From contig NC_061462.1 in the NCBI RefSeq assembly GCF_022581195.2, forward strand, positions 11,904,001 to 11,968,000: a stretch of 64,000 nucleotides of DNA, given 5' to 3'. Below are positions 45,799-57,996 of this stretch, piece by piece. This DNA is from Helicoverpa zea (Eukaryota > Arthropoda > Insecta > Lepidoptera > Noctuidae). Position 1 is the first letter of the stretch. Each line of letters opens with the position of its first letter. The notes beneath the pieces were generated by a model. It did no database searches, had not been told where the DNA came from, and saw only the letters and a program-made list of their open reading frames with translations. Both the position numbers and the translations under genes were made by a program.

Positions 45799-48700
45799 CT
45801 GTAACAATCGAATTGTTTTTATAAATATCTTTTTCTTACAATGACATGTGAGCGTCCTTTATACGTGTTATGAAATAATTTACACAGAATTATAAAACAC
45901 ATACTATTTTAATAATTGCAATGCAGCTGGTGGAATTGTAATGCAGCTGCGAACTTTAGTGGAAATTTTAATAGCAAATTGAACAATTTGTGACGCTAAA
46001 GCTGCATTAAGTTTTTCTTTGCTTGCGCTTCGAAAATAGCGGCTCTACACAGCTTAAAATTTCCTTTTAAATATATAAAAGACGATAAGTATTAAAACAT
46101 CGAGTTCACTATCATATATAAAATAATAAATTCCAAAGTTCTAATCGGCCAACCCTTCTCTCTTCCAAGATAAAATAACACTGGAAAACTCCTTTTTCAA
46201 CTTGTCATTTTATAATAGTTATAGCTACCCAAAATCCATTTTATTTACATAATGAGCTACTTCAATAATTACTAAAGATATTAGCTAATCAGCACCATTT
46301 AATATTCACAATTTATTTTAAGTCTTAACATTTTAATACCTATATGTATATTTCTGTATGCATCTCATTAGATAAGTAATGTCATTAATATGATATTGAA
46401 TTATGAATGGGTTGCGTTAAAGTGAACTTGGTGATTCATTGATGCAAATAAGAGCGATAATTTTAATCTTAATGGGATCCAATATTAATACAGACGAATT
46501 TTATATGTTTGCATTGCACTACCTTCAATCAACTTCTGAGAATAACAGAAATTAAGTTTTCAAGTGTTTAACAATTGAACATAGGCCTTAAACTACGAAT
46601 AATGTCAAAGAGTTTTTATAAAACATTTTGTTTTCAACGATTCGAATAGTAGCATAACTAAAGCTGACATTCAAGATGTGCACTGAAAATTACTCCAAGA
46701 CCTACTGATCGATCAAATGTTGGCCAATTTCCAACTCTCAATCAAAAGTAGAGGCAAAGGCCTTGATGGTAATCGAGACCTCTTCAGATGAAGTGGTTAG
46801 GGAGACGCATCATCCCGTACTAATTCCGTACCTTCATATACCTATGTATAGGTACATAAGATTCTAAAGAATTCTTTTTGTTTCAAATGTAAGTAAACAG
46901 GAGATTATTGTGGAAAGTAGTCGCAATGCGATGAACTTTATCAGTTTGTATCAATAAGTATCGATACAATTTTGTGTAGTTGTATCGCGATCTTCCTGCA
47001 GACGTCAGCAAATAGTCCTTGCAATCTCCTGTAGATTTTGGAAGAATAGCAATTAACAACATAATAAAACACTTTACTTCTTAGAAACATCCCCATTTAA
47101 TATTAAAGGGATAGAAAGTGAAACTAAACTACTATGTTCTAAGCAGTCAATCTGCTTCTTTCTATTGCTAAACAACGACAATAAACTTTCATTGTTTCAA
47201 GTTTTAGGTTCAAACACTGTTGGTACAACAATGGTGAGTACAACGACCTCGTCTGTTTTGGTTGAATTTATGATTATCAGTGCTATAAGGAAAAATATAT
47301 TTTGTATGTATTTGTTATTTATTATTTTGTCCCTTGACTTTGACTTTTTTTCGAAAATCGGTTAAAAAGGGTCCAAGCCACCACCAGTCATATTTAATCC
47401 CGTACTGAAACTAGCGGGAGGACCTAATGAGCGTATCCGGCCGCGCTCTCGCTGGGGCGGCATATTGGGCTGACAAAGTGTAGTCTCACTATACTATAAG
47501 ACATGTCATAGACACGAAAGAAGAAGACCACAAACATGTTTACAATACAGTACAGTTTTCAAAGTATGTAGAACCTAATAAGTACGCAGCTACCTAAGTC
47601 TAGGTTAATTGTCAGGTCAGTAGCCATGACCGTCTCGTCAGTAGGGCACCGTTAAAATCGTCCTCATTAGCTAACTAATTGAACGGCTTGTTATTGAATA
47701 ATATGTTGCAATTGAGTTGTAATAAGAGGTAATTTATGTTATGGTCGTTAGGATAATCAGGTAAGTAGGTAGGTACCTACTATGTTTTTTTTTAATTGAG
47801 TAAGTAGTAAGTAAGTACCTACTAGCAGTAGTAATAGCTCGATATGGTTTCAATTTTCAATGTGGAAACCTTCTTGATGATTTTTTAAAATTAAATCAAC
47901 GAACCCAAAAGGCTTCTGTAACTTAGGAGAATGGGAATTGTGAAAAGACTTTTCATACGATAATTTTTTACTAGCCCTTTCTAAGCCCGTCCTCCACCAA
48001 AGCATAGCAGAGAACTTTTTAAACAACCAATAGAATTTCATTATTCAAACATCTCGTACCCGAACGAAGAAATTCTATAGGTAGTTTAAAAACTTCGCCC
48101 CTTTTTGGTGGAGTCCGTCTGGGCGTTACAAACTGTCTTAAGATGACAACTGACTGTCACATATTAACTAAGATAAAGCTCCAGTCATTTAAAGCCTTCT
48201 CGTTATAACATGTTTATTACAATTTCTACGCTAAACCACAGAATAGCTATGTTCACGGCAATTAGTCAAGTGTGCCGTGAGAATTGAGATCTCGTTATTT
48301 CATAATCCATTCTTAGATAGAAAAAAATCATTTACAAATTACACTACGTTTTAAGCAATTAGGTCACTAATTGGTTCTTAATTATATATTGTAAATTAGT
48401 AGGTCGAAGAGTCAGTTAATGGTTTTTGGTTTGTTAAGGCTGTGAAAGCGTTAATTTTCTTTAATTAATTGATCTATGGAGTTGGTATTGATCCTTGAAA
48501 TAACTTTTGTCGGTTTGCGTTATTATGTATTATGATCCAATTGTACTGGACTACAAAAAGCTATTCGCATGAATGGCTTGCCACCGACCACCGGAGTTTT
48601 GTAACCAAATCGAAGTATTAATAGAATTTATGTTTTCTAATGTCTATGCTACTGTTACAAATGGCAAATAGAACCGCGCGTTTAGTATGAAAACAAGTGA

Positions 48701-49900
48701 ATGTCAATACGATGATTGTCCATTTTGGTGAACTTTGAACCATTCGAACCTTCAGGATCTGCTTAGCTAGGGATCCACACGAAAAAGGGTTTTTAAAAGA
48801 TCTTTTAGTCATAAGTTCGACAAGCCACTTTTATATATAATTTTTTTATCTAAAAATTATAACAAAAAAAAAAATTGTACATACATGTGTTGCAAAATCC
48901 GTTTCAAGTTAGGTACCTACGTTATGAACATAGAGATCAACTCCAACTGCAGAGCTAACTGCACGGAACGGGTCTGTGTGACAAATGTACAACTTCCAGG
49001 ACACATTACAATATTTAATGTTACATTACATCTTGCTTGCCCAGCGTGAAAGCCTGGGTTCTTTAAGGGTTACCTAGGTCAGTTTCATCTTGTATATTTG
49101 CATAGAAACTTTAAGTGATGATGAATCCAATATGCGATCTTAGATGTAGTCACACTTTCAAAATGGACGCTCTTTTTACAATCATGGTTTCAATTTCAAT
49201 CATGACTAATCTTATGAAATGTGGCATAAGAATCTTGATTTGGAAGAAATGAGATATGAATAAGATTAAATCCTGGAAAGGGACAAGCCAACTTATGGAA
49301 CAGCTGAGTACTTCATACTCATTATAATTGAAGACTCTAGTCAGGCCCAACTACTCTAAAACGGCGAAGGCAAACTTCGTGAGGAAACCGGCCTGCCCTA
49401 ATTCTCTGGGACCATTCATAGATATGTGACGTCAATCATTTAGCCCTGGGCTAAATTATCGAGTCTCTATTTCATGGAGGTAAGGTTCTTAATCAACGGG
49501 GAACTTTATACGCTAACTGTGGTTCATTAAATCGGTAATCAATGCTAGAAGCAAGCGGTAGCAATCAACTGCCAAGTATATCTAACAGTAAAAACAAGGA
49601 AATCAACTAAAGCAATTACAACTAATCTTTAACAGTTACCCAATTACTCCATCAAGCACTGCTTGACTCCATAAAAATGTTTGTTAATAACCAGAACATG
49701 GTAACCAACAAAAAGCGAACCAGATCTGTAGACAATGAGTTGCACAACTTTGTGTTTCGCACAATAGGCATGATGACAAATTTTTAAATTCCTTTGTATG
49801 ATGTAGGTATACGTTTATTTTATATGAAAAATTATTAATTTTAAGAAAATGCGAAGTTTTTTTATCAAATAATTGCATTTTTCTCTGTCCACTTTGAATC
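45799..49900. other. upstream region of the cadherin gene, no gene seen
   Basis: AT-rich with short frames only. The cadherin promoter and non-coding first exon should lie here or beyond, but no convincing TATA or initiator could be placed. A MITE-like hairpin lies at 47992-48113. The rest holds nothing I can name. Confidence 0.45.
47992..48113. repeat. inverted repeat (probable MITE)
   Basis: CTCCACCAAA ... ACTTTTTAAACAACCAATAG at the left is matched by CTATAGGTAGTTTAAAAACT ... TTTGGTGGAG at the right, with a few mismatches. Confidence 0.5.
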
Positions 49901-49904
49901 CGGC

Positions 49905-49985
49905 GCGAAAACGCTTGTCAGTGTCATGTCGTCACTTGTGACGTCACGACTGAAATTACAAGACGCAAGTAAACAACGCTCGTGC
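49905..49985 (+). promoter_or_regulatory. candidate promoter of the THAP gene
   Basis: A palindromic CRE site TGACGTCA at 49939-49946 within GTCACTTGTGACGTCACGAC, followed by GC-richer sequence than the surroundings and then the THAP start codon 68 bases later. No TATA box. Confidence 0.4.
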
Positions 49986-50013
49986 AATAATTAAGTTTTT
50001 TGTGTTATTAAAT

Positions 50014-50205
50014 ATGAATTCGAAAGGGCATAGGTGTTGTGGGGTCCCCCAGTGTAAGAACACATCCAAAACAACTCCTGATAAGTTATTTGTGTACGTT
50101 CCTCACAGTAAAAAAATACGAAACAAGTGGCTTAAACTTGCAAGGCGAGATTCAAAAGCAATATTGCCCAGGGTACAACTTTATTTTTGTGAAGATCACT
50201 TTGAT
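50014..50205 (+). CDS. THAP zinc-finger domain, first coding exon (gene incomplete)
   Basis: 64 codons from ATG at 50014 to a GTAAGT donor after GAT at 50205. The sequence MNSKGHRCCGVPQC ... CEDHFD carries the C2CH signature: C9-x4-C14 and C59-x2-H62, with FVYVP, W39 and a basic stretch at the usual THAP positions. THAP domains bind DNA and occur in transcription factors and P-element-type transposases. The conserved C-terminal part of the domain (AVPTIF-like box) should be in the next exon, which I could not identify with confidence; the downstream ORF around 50312-50545 has no fitting splice phase. It could be a working gene with remote exons or a fragment. Confidence 0.6.
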
Positions 50206-50427
50206 GTAAGTTATTACATAGTTCTCTAGATTCTAGCATAGTTTATAATGTAAATAACTATTTCGAGGTTAGGTTTCATCTCTCATTGTTTTTTAATTAA
50301 ACTAGTATACTTACATGGAAGTTTTAACATTTCTAAATTCAGCTGAACAAAAATCTTTATTTGATGCCAAAAACTTTCCCAGCATTATGATATCAATTCT
50401 AGGCAAATTAGCGCTGTTTGGGTTGGA

Positions 50428-50699
50428 GTGTAGCAAAGGGTGTGCAAGGCTTTTGGGAAAATTTCTGAAAATGCCTAGTTTTTCATTTCTATCGTATAGA
50501 ATACTTAAAAATAAGACGAAAACCATCTGGGCACTTTTTGCCTAGGACCAACGGTTCGCCTGAAAATGAGCACTGAAGGTCATTGTAAACAAAGGCAGTC
50601 GACGGAGCCCCGCTACGCGGGGCTCCTACTTCTGGATGGTTTAAAAAAAAATAACCACGAAGGGGATGGCCCAAAAGCCTTGCACACCCTTTGCTACAC
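50428..50699. repeat. element with perfect 30-bp inverted ends
   Basis: GTGTAGCAAAGGGTGTGCAA continuing to GGCTTTTGGG (50428-50457) is exactly complementary to 50670-50699. The interior has a perfect hairpin GAGCCCCGC-TAC-GCGGGGCTC (about 50604-50624). No clear target duplication. It lies just after the THAP exon. Confidence 0.6.
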
Positions 50700-50789
50700 A
50701 CTAACCGCTGTTTGCCTTGATAAATCCGGGCTCCATAACTCGTGTTATAAACAATTAATTAATTAAAAACAAAGATCGCAGTGGAAGTT

Positions 50790-50890
50790 CACAATAACGA
50801 AATGTGACGTTCGCGCGCTTTCGCGCGAGTTGTTTTGAGAGATGACGTCACGAGCTCTGATTGGTGTTCAAGATATCATGGCGGATTGCC
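50790..50890. promoter_or_regulatory. candidate second promoter (CRE, CCAAT, CpG-rich)
   Basis: GACGTTCGCGCGCTTTCGCGCGA (50807-50828 region), a palindromic CRE TGACGTCA at 50843-50850, a CCAAT box on the minus strand (50860-50864) and AAGATATCATGGCGG. The combination looks like a housekeeping-type promoter, but no gene is seen starting from it in either direction. Confidence 0.3.
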
Positions 50891-50899
50891 TTATTTCGT

Positions 50900-53600
50900 A
50901 ATTTTATTTTATAAAAATACATATTAATCACATTATTAATAAAGAAAACAATGCGCGTTTTATATTCCAAGCTTCAAGTTTAATTTAATAAATATATTAT
51001 TTTAATGATTTTTGATTACTGTCATCATGCCTATTACGTCACTACGAACGACACAGTTGCGATCCCGTGTGATCGTGTACAAATACTTAAATGTACATAC
51101 ACGGTTTTTGTTTTAAACAAAGTAATTAACGCATTGTTTTGTTTTCAAGGGTAATGTGGTTTTTTTTGTGTGACTTATTAGGTAATTGTTTAAAGGATTA
51201 TTATCTAAGCTTTTGGGTGTAATTTTATTGTCTGCTGCTCTTTGCACTGTGATTACCGGTTGATACAAAAATAGGTTAATGTGCTTTTTTGAGGTCGTTT
51301 TTCGGGTCACTGTTTTTGTTATCTCATACCTCACCAGCGTTAATTAATACCTACATAATTATATTTGCGTGACTATACTGAACTCTCTCACACAATAATT
51401 AAGTTAGGAGATTTCTGTGGATAAACTTGTGTCCAGCAGCAATCTGGGCAAGGATCGATAAAACGATCATTTATTTTTCACAGGATAAACACACGAGATT
51501 AAAAAGAAGAAAAAAGTTCTATTGATGAAGACATTACAGATTAAAACTTGATGATGACAGATATGCCTATAATTATAATTTTTAGTCCAGAACATTTAAA
51601 TTCAAACGTAGGCCTCGTAGGCCTACTCCATTAACTACAAGATGAGGTAAACAGGTTACGTAAATGATGACAGGTAACCTGTTAGAAGCATCGCAAGATA
51701 AGTTAAACGCAAACGATAGAACAAGTTCCAATGCAGACTTGATGACTCCGACATATTTTTAGACCGAGGATAAGTAGATAGATAGATGTAAGATATTAAT
51801 CAAAGGATCACAAAAAGATTAGGATTATGTAGATGGTGCGTTGGAGGTATAGAGGTGGCCTCAATAGAAGGAGCTTCTGCTTTGGTATGGTATTAAGCTA
51901 TGCTTAGAAAAGTTTTACTCAATTGAGGAAATGGAGATCATATTGATGATAGGATTAAGTTTACAAAAGAATCACTGCAGTTTGCTGCATACCTTTACTT
52001 TCACATGTTGTGAAAGAACTGGCGATGATGATAATTTCGTTACTCTACTACTTCATGTGCAGAGGTCAATATGCCTAACCCTACAACAGATCCAACAACT
52101 GTACAAACTTCAGTGATGTCCTAACAGTCGTCTAAACAGCCATATCATAAATCTAGATTGCCTCAGACTCGTAGGTCAATCGGCTGTAATTTGTTCCGCC
52201 AAAACTAGAAACTTGCTATAGACGAAGAAACTTGTAATGGTCGTTATTAAAACGTTTTCTTATGCGTAGAAATTAGTTCTGTTTATGGAAGTGGAAAAAT
52301 CTATATTCAAGACCTTTTAAGGTGATCAATAGAGAAGAAATGTCATGAATCGAATTTCTGGCATGCATTCTAACAATATTTAATCAATCTTCATCCTCAT
52401 CACAGTTAATCTAACTTGATTCAACGTCTAACTAACCATGAACTTTAGTATTTTTAATATTAGGATTTATATTAGCTACATACTCTTTGATTTGCTTTGA
52501 TAATTCCGTAATCTTTTTCGTAAATACATTCTTTCTTTTGGCACCGCAATCTTTGCTGGAATTGAGACCCGTACGAGCATTTTTATCATCCTCCTTAAGT
52601 CTTCTCGCCTCACGAGATCCTATCACAGCCATATCTTCAATAAAATACCGATGGTATAAACCTGAATTACAAACGAGCGAATAATTTCCTCGTCGCTTTG
52701 TGCAGCTGTACAAATAACTGTAAGATAATGTTCTAGTGGTGTAACGGTGGCCGGGTCAACCGCAATAATGCACGGGTTTGGTTATGGTGCTGAACATGTT
52801 CAACTTCGTTGGGTATTGAAGAACCAATAGTCAAAACATTGAATGGTTCCATTGAGTATTGAAGACTAGGTATATCAATGATCAAGACACCATTGTAGGA
52901 AAATTTTGGGTTGTATGTAAAGAATTCTGGAATCTTCCAATGCTGCGGAAGAGGTTATAGTGACTAACATAGCCTCGATATTCAGGATTAGCTAATGCCC
53001 GCGGTTTCACCCGAATCCTGTGGGTACTTGTGCACGAACCCAGATAAAATAGCCTATATCCTTCCTGGATATATAGGATATCTAAAACTGAAATAAGTTT
53101 TCAAATCAGACCGTTAGTTCTTTAGATTATAGCTTCCAAGCAAACAAACAAACAGATAGACTCTTCAGTTTGTAGGGTTGTCATAAAAGTACGTAGAAGC
53201 AAGACTATTTAGTAAATACAAGTCTAAAGAGCCGTATCATATAAACAAAGCCTAAATGCATTACGAAAAATGTAATTTTAACAATAAAGGAAACATAATT
53301 CCTACATCTGACGATATCAGTTTTGTTTCACAATCGCACAAAAACGTGACGAATGTTCCAACAATAATTCTTTATAATAGCATTACAACGCTTGTAGAAC
53401 ATAATTAATTATCGCCGGATCGTCTAGACGTGCTTTATTAACATTATTGTATGCTTATGTAATTATTGTAAATAGTTATATTACTTACGTACCTACTGCG
53501 TATGTACAAGTTGCCTAGATAAGAACCTATGTATACTTAGATGTAAGTATATAGTTTTACTTTGGAATTGCCCAGCCTTGGCAAGGCCGTTTAGCAAAAG
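50900..53600. other. no supported gene; one doubtful small frame
   Basis: AT-rich with short frames. On the minus strand 52432-52631 could encode MAVIGSREARRLKEDDKNAR... ending NTKVHG, a small basic, possibly coiled protein. A TGTAATTCAG just upstream could be an acceptor, but nothing else supports it. 52980-53165 is a dispersed repeat (GCCCGCGGTTTCACCCGAAT, AACCCAGATAAAATAGCC). Confidence 0.35.
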
Positions 53601-53630
53601 TTGATTTTGTCGTCTACCTACTAAACACTA

Positions 53631-53829
53631 ATGGCCTTACTACAAAAACTTTTTTTTTTAAGTTTTTGTGGTAAGACGGATACCGTCTTACCACAAAAAC
53701 TTTTAAACGTCAGTTTATGCCTTGTCTAAAAAAATGACAAATTATGACGTTGACATATGGTTCATTTTGCAGCCAAAATTTTTTTAGACAAGTGTAAAAC
53801 AGAGGTTTAAGTTTTTGTAGTAAGGCCAT
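53631..53829. mobile_element. MITE with nested hairpin
   Basis: Ends ATGGCCTTACTACAAAAACT and AGTTTTTGTAGTAAGGCCAT are perfect complements. Inside, AAGTTTTTGTGGTAAGACGG faces CCGTCTTACCACAAAAACTT across a few bases, and a third pair (TTGTCTAAAAAAA / TTTTTTTAGACAA) lies further in. No clear target duplication. Confidence 0.65.
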
Positions 53830-54035
53830 AAATGTTAGCTCTAAAAAGCTGGCAGTACAAAGTGGGCAAAAATTAAAAAAAAAAGCTCAAAATTTGTTGC
53901 TAATTTGTTGCTAATTAGTTGCCAAATAATCGATTTTTTTGCTTTTGCCGATTTCGAGAAATCGTCAACAATGCTAGCTTCACCATAAGCTGGCATGGAT
54001 TATAAGATAAAAGTAAAGGTAAAATAAACAAAATC

Positions 54036-55586
54036 ACTACAAAGAAGATGGATCAAAATTGCCCCACGTCCTATAACAATGTAATGTACCTCAAAAAAAA
54101 GATAAAAATGATAAAAAAAATATGGCATACTCTCTAACTTCTTTTTTTTACACCTTCATACGAAAAAAATGCTTTAAAAATTGTTCAGGCGCTGTTATGA
54201 AAACATCGTTCATAAGACTATTTATTGACCATTTTTTTAAATCATGTTTTTGTTTGACAGGGTATACCTCACAGGTGGTCCCATATTCATCAGGTTAGGC
54301 TTTGATGATGGAAACCCTGAGATATCCAGGGCAACTTTTGAAAGTTGTAAGCATGCGTAGGATAAAAACTTGTCAATGAGGTGTATGTCTGATAACACTA
54401 TGCAACAGTGAAGGTTTGGAGCTCACCTGATGATGGAGACGAAAGAAGGTCGAGGGAACTCAACAACTGAATGTGTAAGCTACCTTGTGTTTGGGCTTAT
54501 ATTATTTGTATTGAATAGACCTTTGCAACAGTGAAGGTTTGGAGCTGACCTGATGATGGAGACCAGAGAAGGTTGAGGGAATCGATACCTGAAAATGTAA
54601 ACTACCTCTTATTTGGTCGTATAGTATTCGTATTTTTGAGAACTTTCCACTAATGCGGATAGTGACAACTATGCTTGTTACTGAAAAGCCAAAAAAATAC
54701 TTTTTACAAAAAATAAAACCGACTCCCAAAAACACTAAAAAGTAAAAAAAAAAACTATTCTTAGGTGCATCGGCATATAAGTCGTAGGCGAAATAAACTT
54801 AGGTACCTACATCCATTAGACACTAACTTCTAGGCCGATGCATCTAAGAATATTTTTTTTTTTGCTTTTCAGTGTTTTGGGAGTCGATTTTATTTTTTTT
54901 TAAAAAGTTTTTTTATTTTTTGCTTTTCACTGACAAGTATAGTTTTTACTATCCGCATTAGTGGAAAGTTCTCATCAATACGAATAATATACGACCAAAC
55001 ACGAGGTAGTTAACATATTCAGTTGTCGATTCCCTCAACCTTCTCTGGTCTCCATTATCAGATCAGCTCCAAAGCTTCACTGTTGCAAAGGTCTATTCAA
55101 TACAAATAATATAAGCCCAAACACAAGGTAGTTTACACATTCAGTTGTTGAGTTCCCTCGACCTTCTTTCGTCTCCATCATCAGATCAGCTCCAAACCTT
55201 CACTGTTGCATAGTGTTATCAGACATACACCTCATTGACAAGTTTTTATCCTGCGCATGCCCACAACTTTCAAAAGTTGCCCTAGATTTCTCAGGGTTTC
55301 CATCATCAGGTCCTGACCTGATTATTATGGGACCACCTGTGAGGTATACCCTATCAAACAAAAAACATGATTTTAAAAAATGGTCAATAAATAGTCTTAT
55401 GAACGATGTTTTCATACCAGCGCCTGAACAATTTTTAAATCATTTTTTTCGTATGAAGGTGTAAAAAAAAGAAGTTAGAGACTATGCCATATTTTTTTTT
55501 ACATTTTTATCTTTTTTTTTAGGTACATTACATTGTTATAGGACGTGGGGCAATTTTGTATGGATTGTGATCCGTCTTCTTTGTTG
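54036..55586. mobile_element. 1.55-kb palindrome built from the 123-bp-repeat element
   Basis: Two arms of about 750 bp in inverted orientation meet around 54786-54826 (GGTGCATCGG ... CCGATGCATC). Outer ends carry AATTGCCCCACGTCCTATAA and its complement. Each arm has two 123-bp units beginning CTGATGATGGAGACCAGAGA or close variants, as at 23561-24362. The arms differ at scattered bases, so it is not an exact assembly duplicate. Non-coding. Confidence 0.7.
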
Positions 55587-55689
55587 CTAATTTGTTGCTG
55601 TATAACCAAAATAAATTTGAGGTGCAAAAATATTTTTTTTTTTCAAATAGAAAATTTTTATTTGCTTTGCGCGCTTGAATGTCAATTGT

Positions 55690-56375
55690 TTCATGAAAAA
55701 AGTATGAAATAAATTTGTTGCTCGTCACAGAACTGTTCCTTGTCACTTAGAGAATCAGCAACTAAATAGACACATGACGATCGGGTGTCTTGAACTTCGG
55801 TGACTAACAAACCGGCCATGCTAGCTTGAATGTCGATTTTTCCGGTGAAAAACGTTGAAATGAATTTGTTTCTCGTCACAGAGGTGATTAATGTCTCTCA
55901 GAGAACCAGCAACTAAATAGACACCCGACGATCGGGTGTCTTGAACTTCGGTGACTAACAAACCGGCCATGCTGGCTTGAATGTCGATTTTTCCGGTGAA
56001 AAACGTTGAAATGAATTTGTTGCTCGTCACAGAGGTGATTAATGTCTCTCAGAGAACCAGCAACTAAATAGACACCCGACGATCGGGTGTCTTGAACTTC
56101 GGTGACTAACAAACCGGCCATGCTGGCTTGAATGTCGATTTTTCCGGTGAAAAACGTGGAAATAAATTTGTTGCTCTTCGCAGAACTGTTTGGCATCGAT
56201 CGGAGAACCAGCAACTAAATAGACACCCGTTGATCGGGTGTCTTGAACTTCGGTGACTAACAAACCGGCCATGCTGGCTTGAATGTCGATTTTTCCGGTG
56301 AAAAACGTTGAAATGAATTTGTTGCTCGTCACAGAGGTGATTAATGTCACTTAGAGAACCAGCAACTAAATAAAT
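55690..56375 (-). repeat. 151-bp tandem array, left arm
   Basis: Four to five units with GTTGCTCGTCACAGAGGTGA and CAACTAAATAGACACCCG in each; one unit carries the variant TTCGCAGAACTGTTTGGCAT. Frames that stay open across it are by-products: 151 is not a multiple of three. Confidence 0.8.
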
Positions 56376-57996
56376 AGGAGAGCTCAAAATAACACACAAG
56401 TCAAATTGTTGAGCTCTCATAAATTGACGAGCTCAAAAACATCGCAACAAACGGCAACATTCGAACGCTTAATGTATCTAGCGGGAAGTTACAGGAATGG
56501 CCTTTTAGGGTCATCCGATTTCGATTTTTTTTTTGCTTATTAGCGCTCAAGGATGGCTTAGAAAAATAGAATTAAAAAAAAAAGCGAAAAAAATATAAAA
56601 TTGAAAAATAAAAAAATATTAATACTGAATACTAGTCACCAATGTTACCAGTTGATTACGTGGCTATAAGAGTATACTAAAATTAATCAATATATAGTTT
56701 CTGGAAAGTACTCAATGCTTAGTTTGGTACTCATCGGTCAAGCTGTTCGAAAGTTATAAGCGATTCACATACTTATTCTTACACATATACACAGCTAGGG
56801 TGTCACCCTCGTGGAAGTGGTCAAGGAAGCTTCCTAGAACCTCAAAACGTTAAGATCTGATTTTTAGATTTTTAACGAAAAGTTACCAATTGGAATTTAT
56901 ATACAATTAGCTCATCGTTATCAGTTTATTTACATTAATAAATAATAGTGACTAAGAAGACTAAACGAAACAGATTGAACAAATTCAAAATGTTGATCTA
57001 CATTTGTATAAATACATCATTTAAAAAATTTTGTTTTAATCATCATTTACCTATAACATTTTGTAGCATTCAAAAAAAGAAATTCAATATACACTCAGTC
57101 GAACAAAAGTATTCATTTTTTTTTAAATTTTAAATAAAGCTTGTATGCATCCAATCATTACTCAAAGAACTATTGAAGTTGCTTCCAAAAATTATTTAAT
57201 TGATAAACATTTATGGTAATATCAACATGGAATTGAATGTAATTAAATTTTTCAAACTTAAAAACAAGATTATTGATTAATAACTAAAACTTAATAATTA
57301 AGTAATAAATAACTAGTGAAAGAAAAAATAATGAAAAATAATTCTAATTCAATTTAAGCGCACATGCAAATACTAAAATAATTTATAAATATGACAAATG
57401 AGCGTTTGCTGGGTCAGCTAGTATATGTATACATACACATATACGTGATATAACGAAGAGCTCAAAAGCATTGAATAGTTTTATTTTTGAGCTTGAAGAG
57501 TTTGTGCTCTCTCATTCTTCATGAGCTACTAATATTTTATTTATTCCTAATATCATAAGATATGTGTTTAACTGGACTTGGTAAAATACTGATATCTATA
57601 ATCGGTGCAACGAATTTGCTGAAATTCTAAAAATGCTCTAATATTGTATAACTTCAATACTGATTTCGATAATTCTTAACACCAAATACCATACATCGTG
57701 TAAATTTACTATGATTTTTCATTCACAGTTTATGATCTACCAGTAGACAATGTAAGTATAGTTTTACTTTATAAATAATGAAAAAAGATATTTTTGTTCC
57801 ATATTTTAACTCTTTCGAATGAGTTATTTTAATTTCTTATTTTTAAGGGTACAATACGTCGAAGTTCTCCATAAAATGTACTTGACTATTATTTACAACT
57901 AATGTATGTAATAATTTTTCCCTAGCAGAAACAAACATTCAAGGAAACATAGCCTGTTTGATAATCATCAGTTTAAAGGAGACTTGGTGATTGGAT
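56376..57996. other. central region of the foldback element
   Basis: About 1.6 kb, very AT-rich. It has recurring GAGCTC motifs near both ends (for example 56384, 56431, 57459) but no frame of useful length and no recognisable transposase. GCTGGGTCAGCTAGT at about 57407-57422 resembles the 3' end of other lepidopteran elements. Confidence 0.45.

Noticed and set aside
50312..50545. Second exon of the THAP gene.
   Set aside because: The only nearby acceptor (AAATTCAG) puts the sequence in a phase with early stops, and part of the frame lies in an inverted-repeat element.
52432..52713. Small basic protein on the minus strand.
   Set aside because: Kept only as doubtful. No promoter, partner exon or recognised domain, and the length is within what chance gives here.
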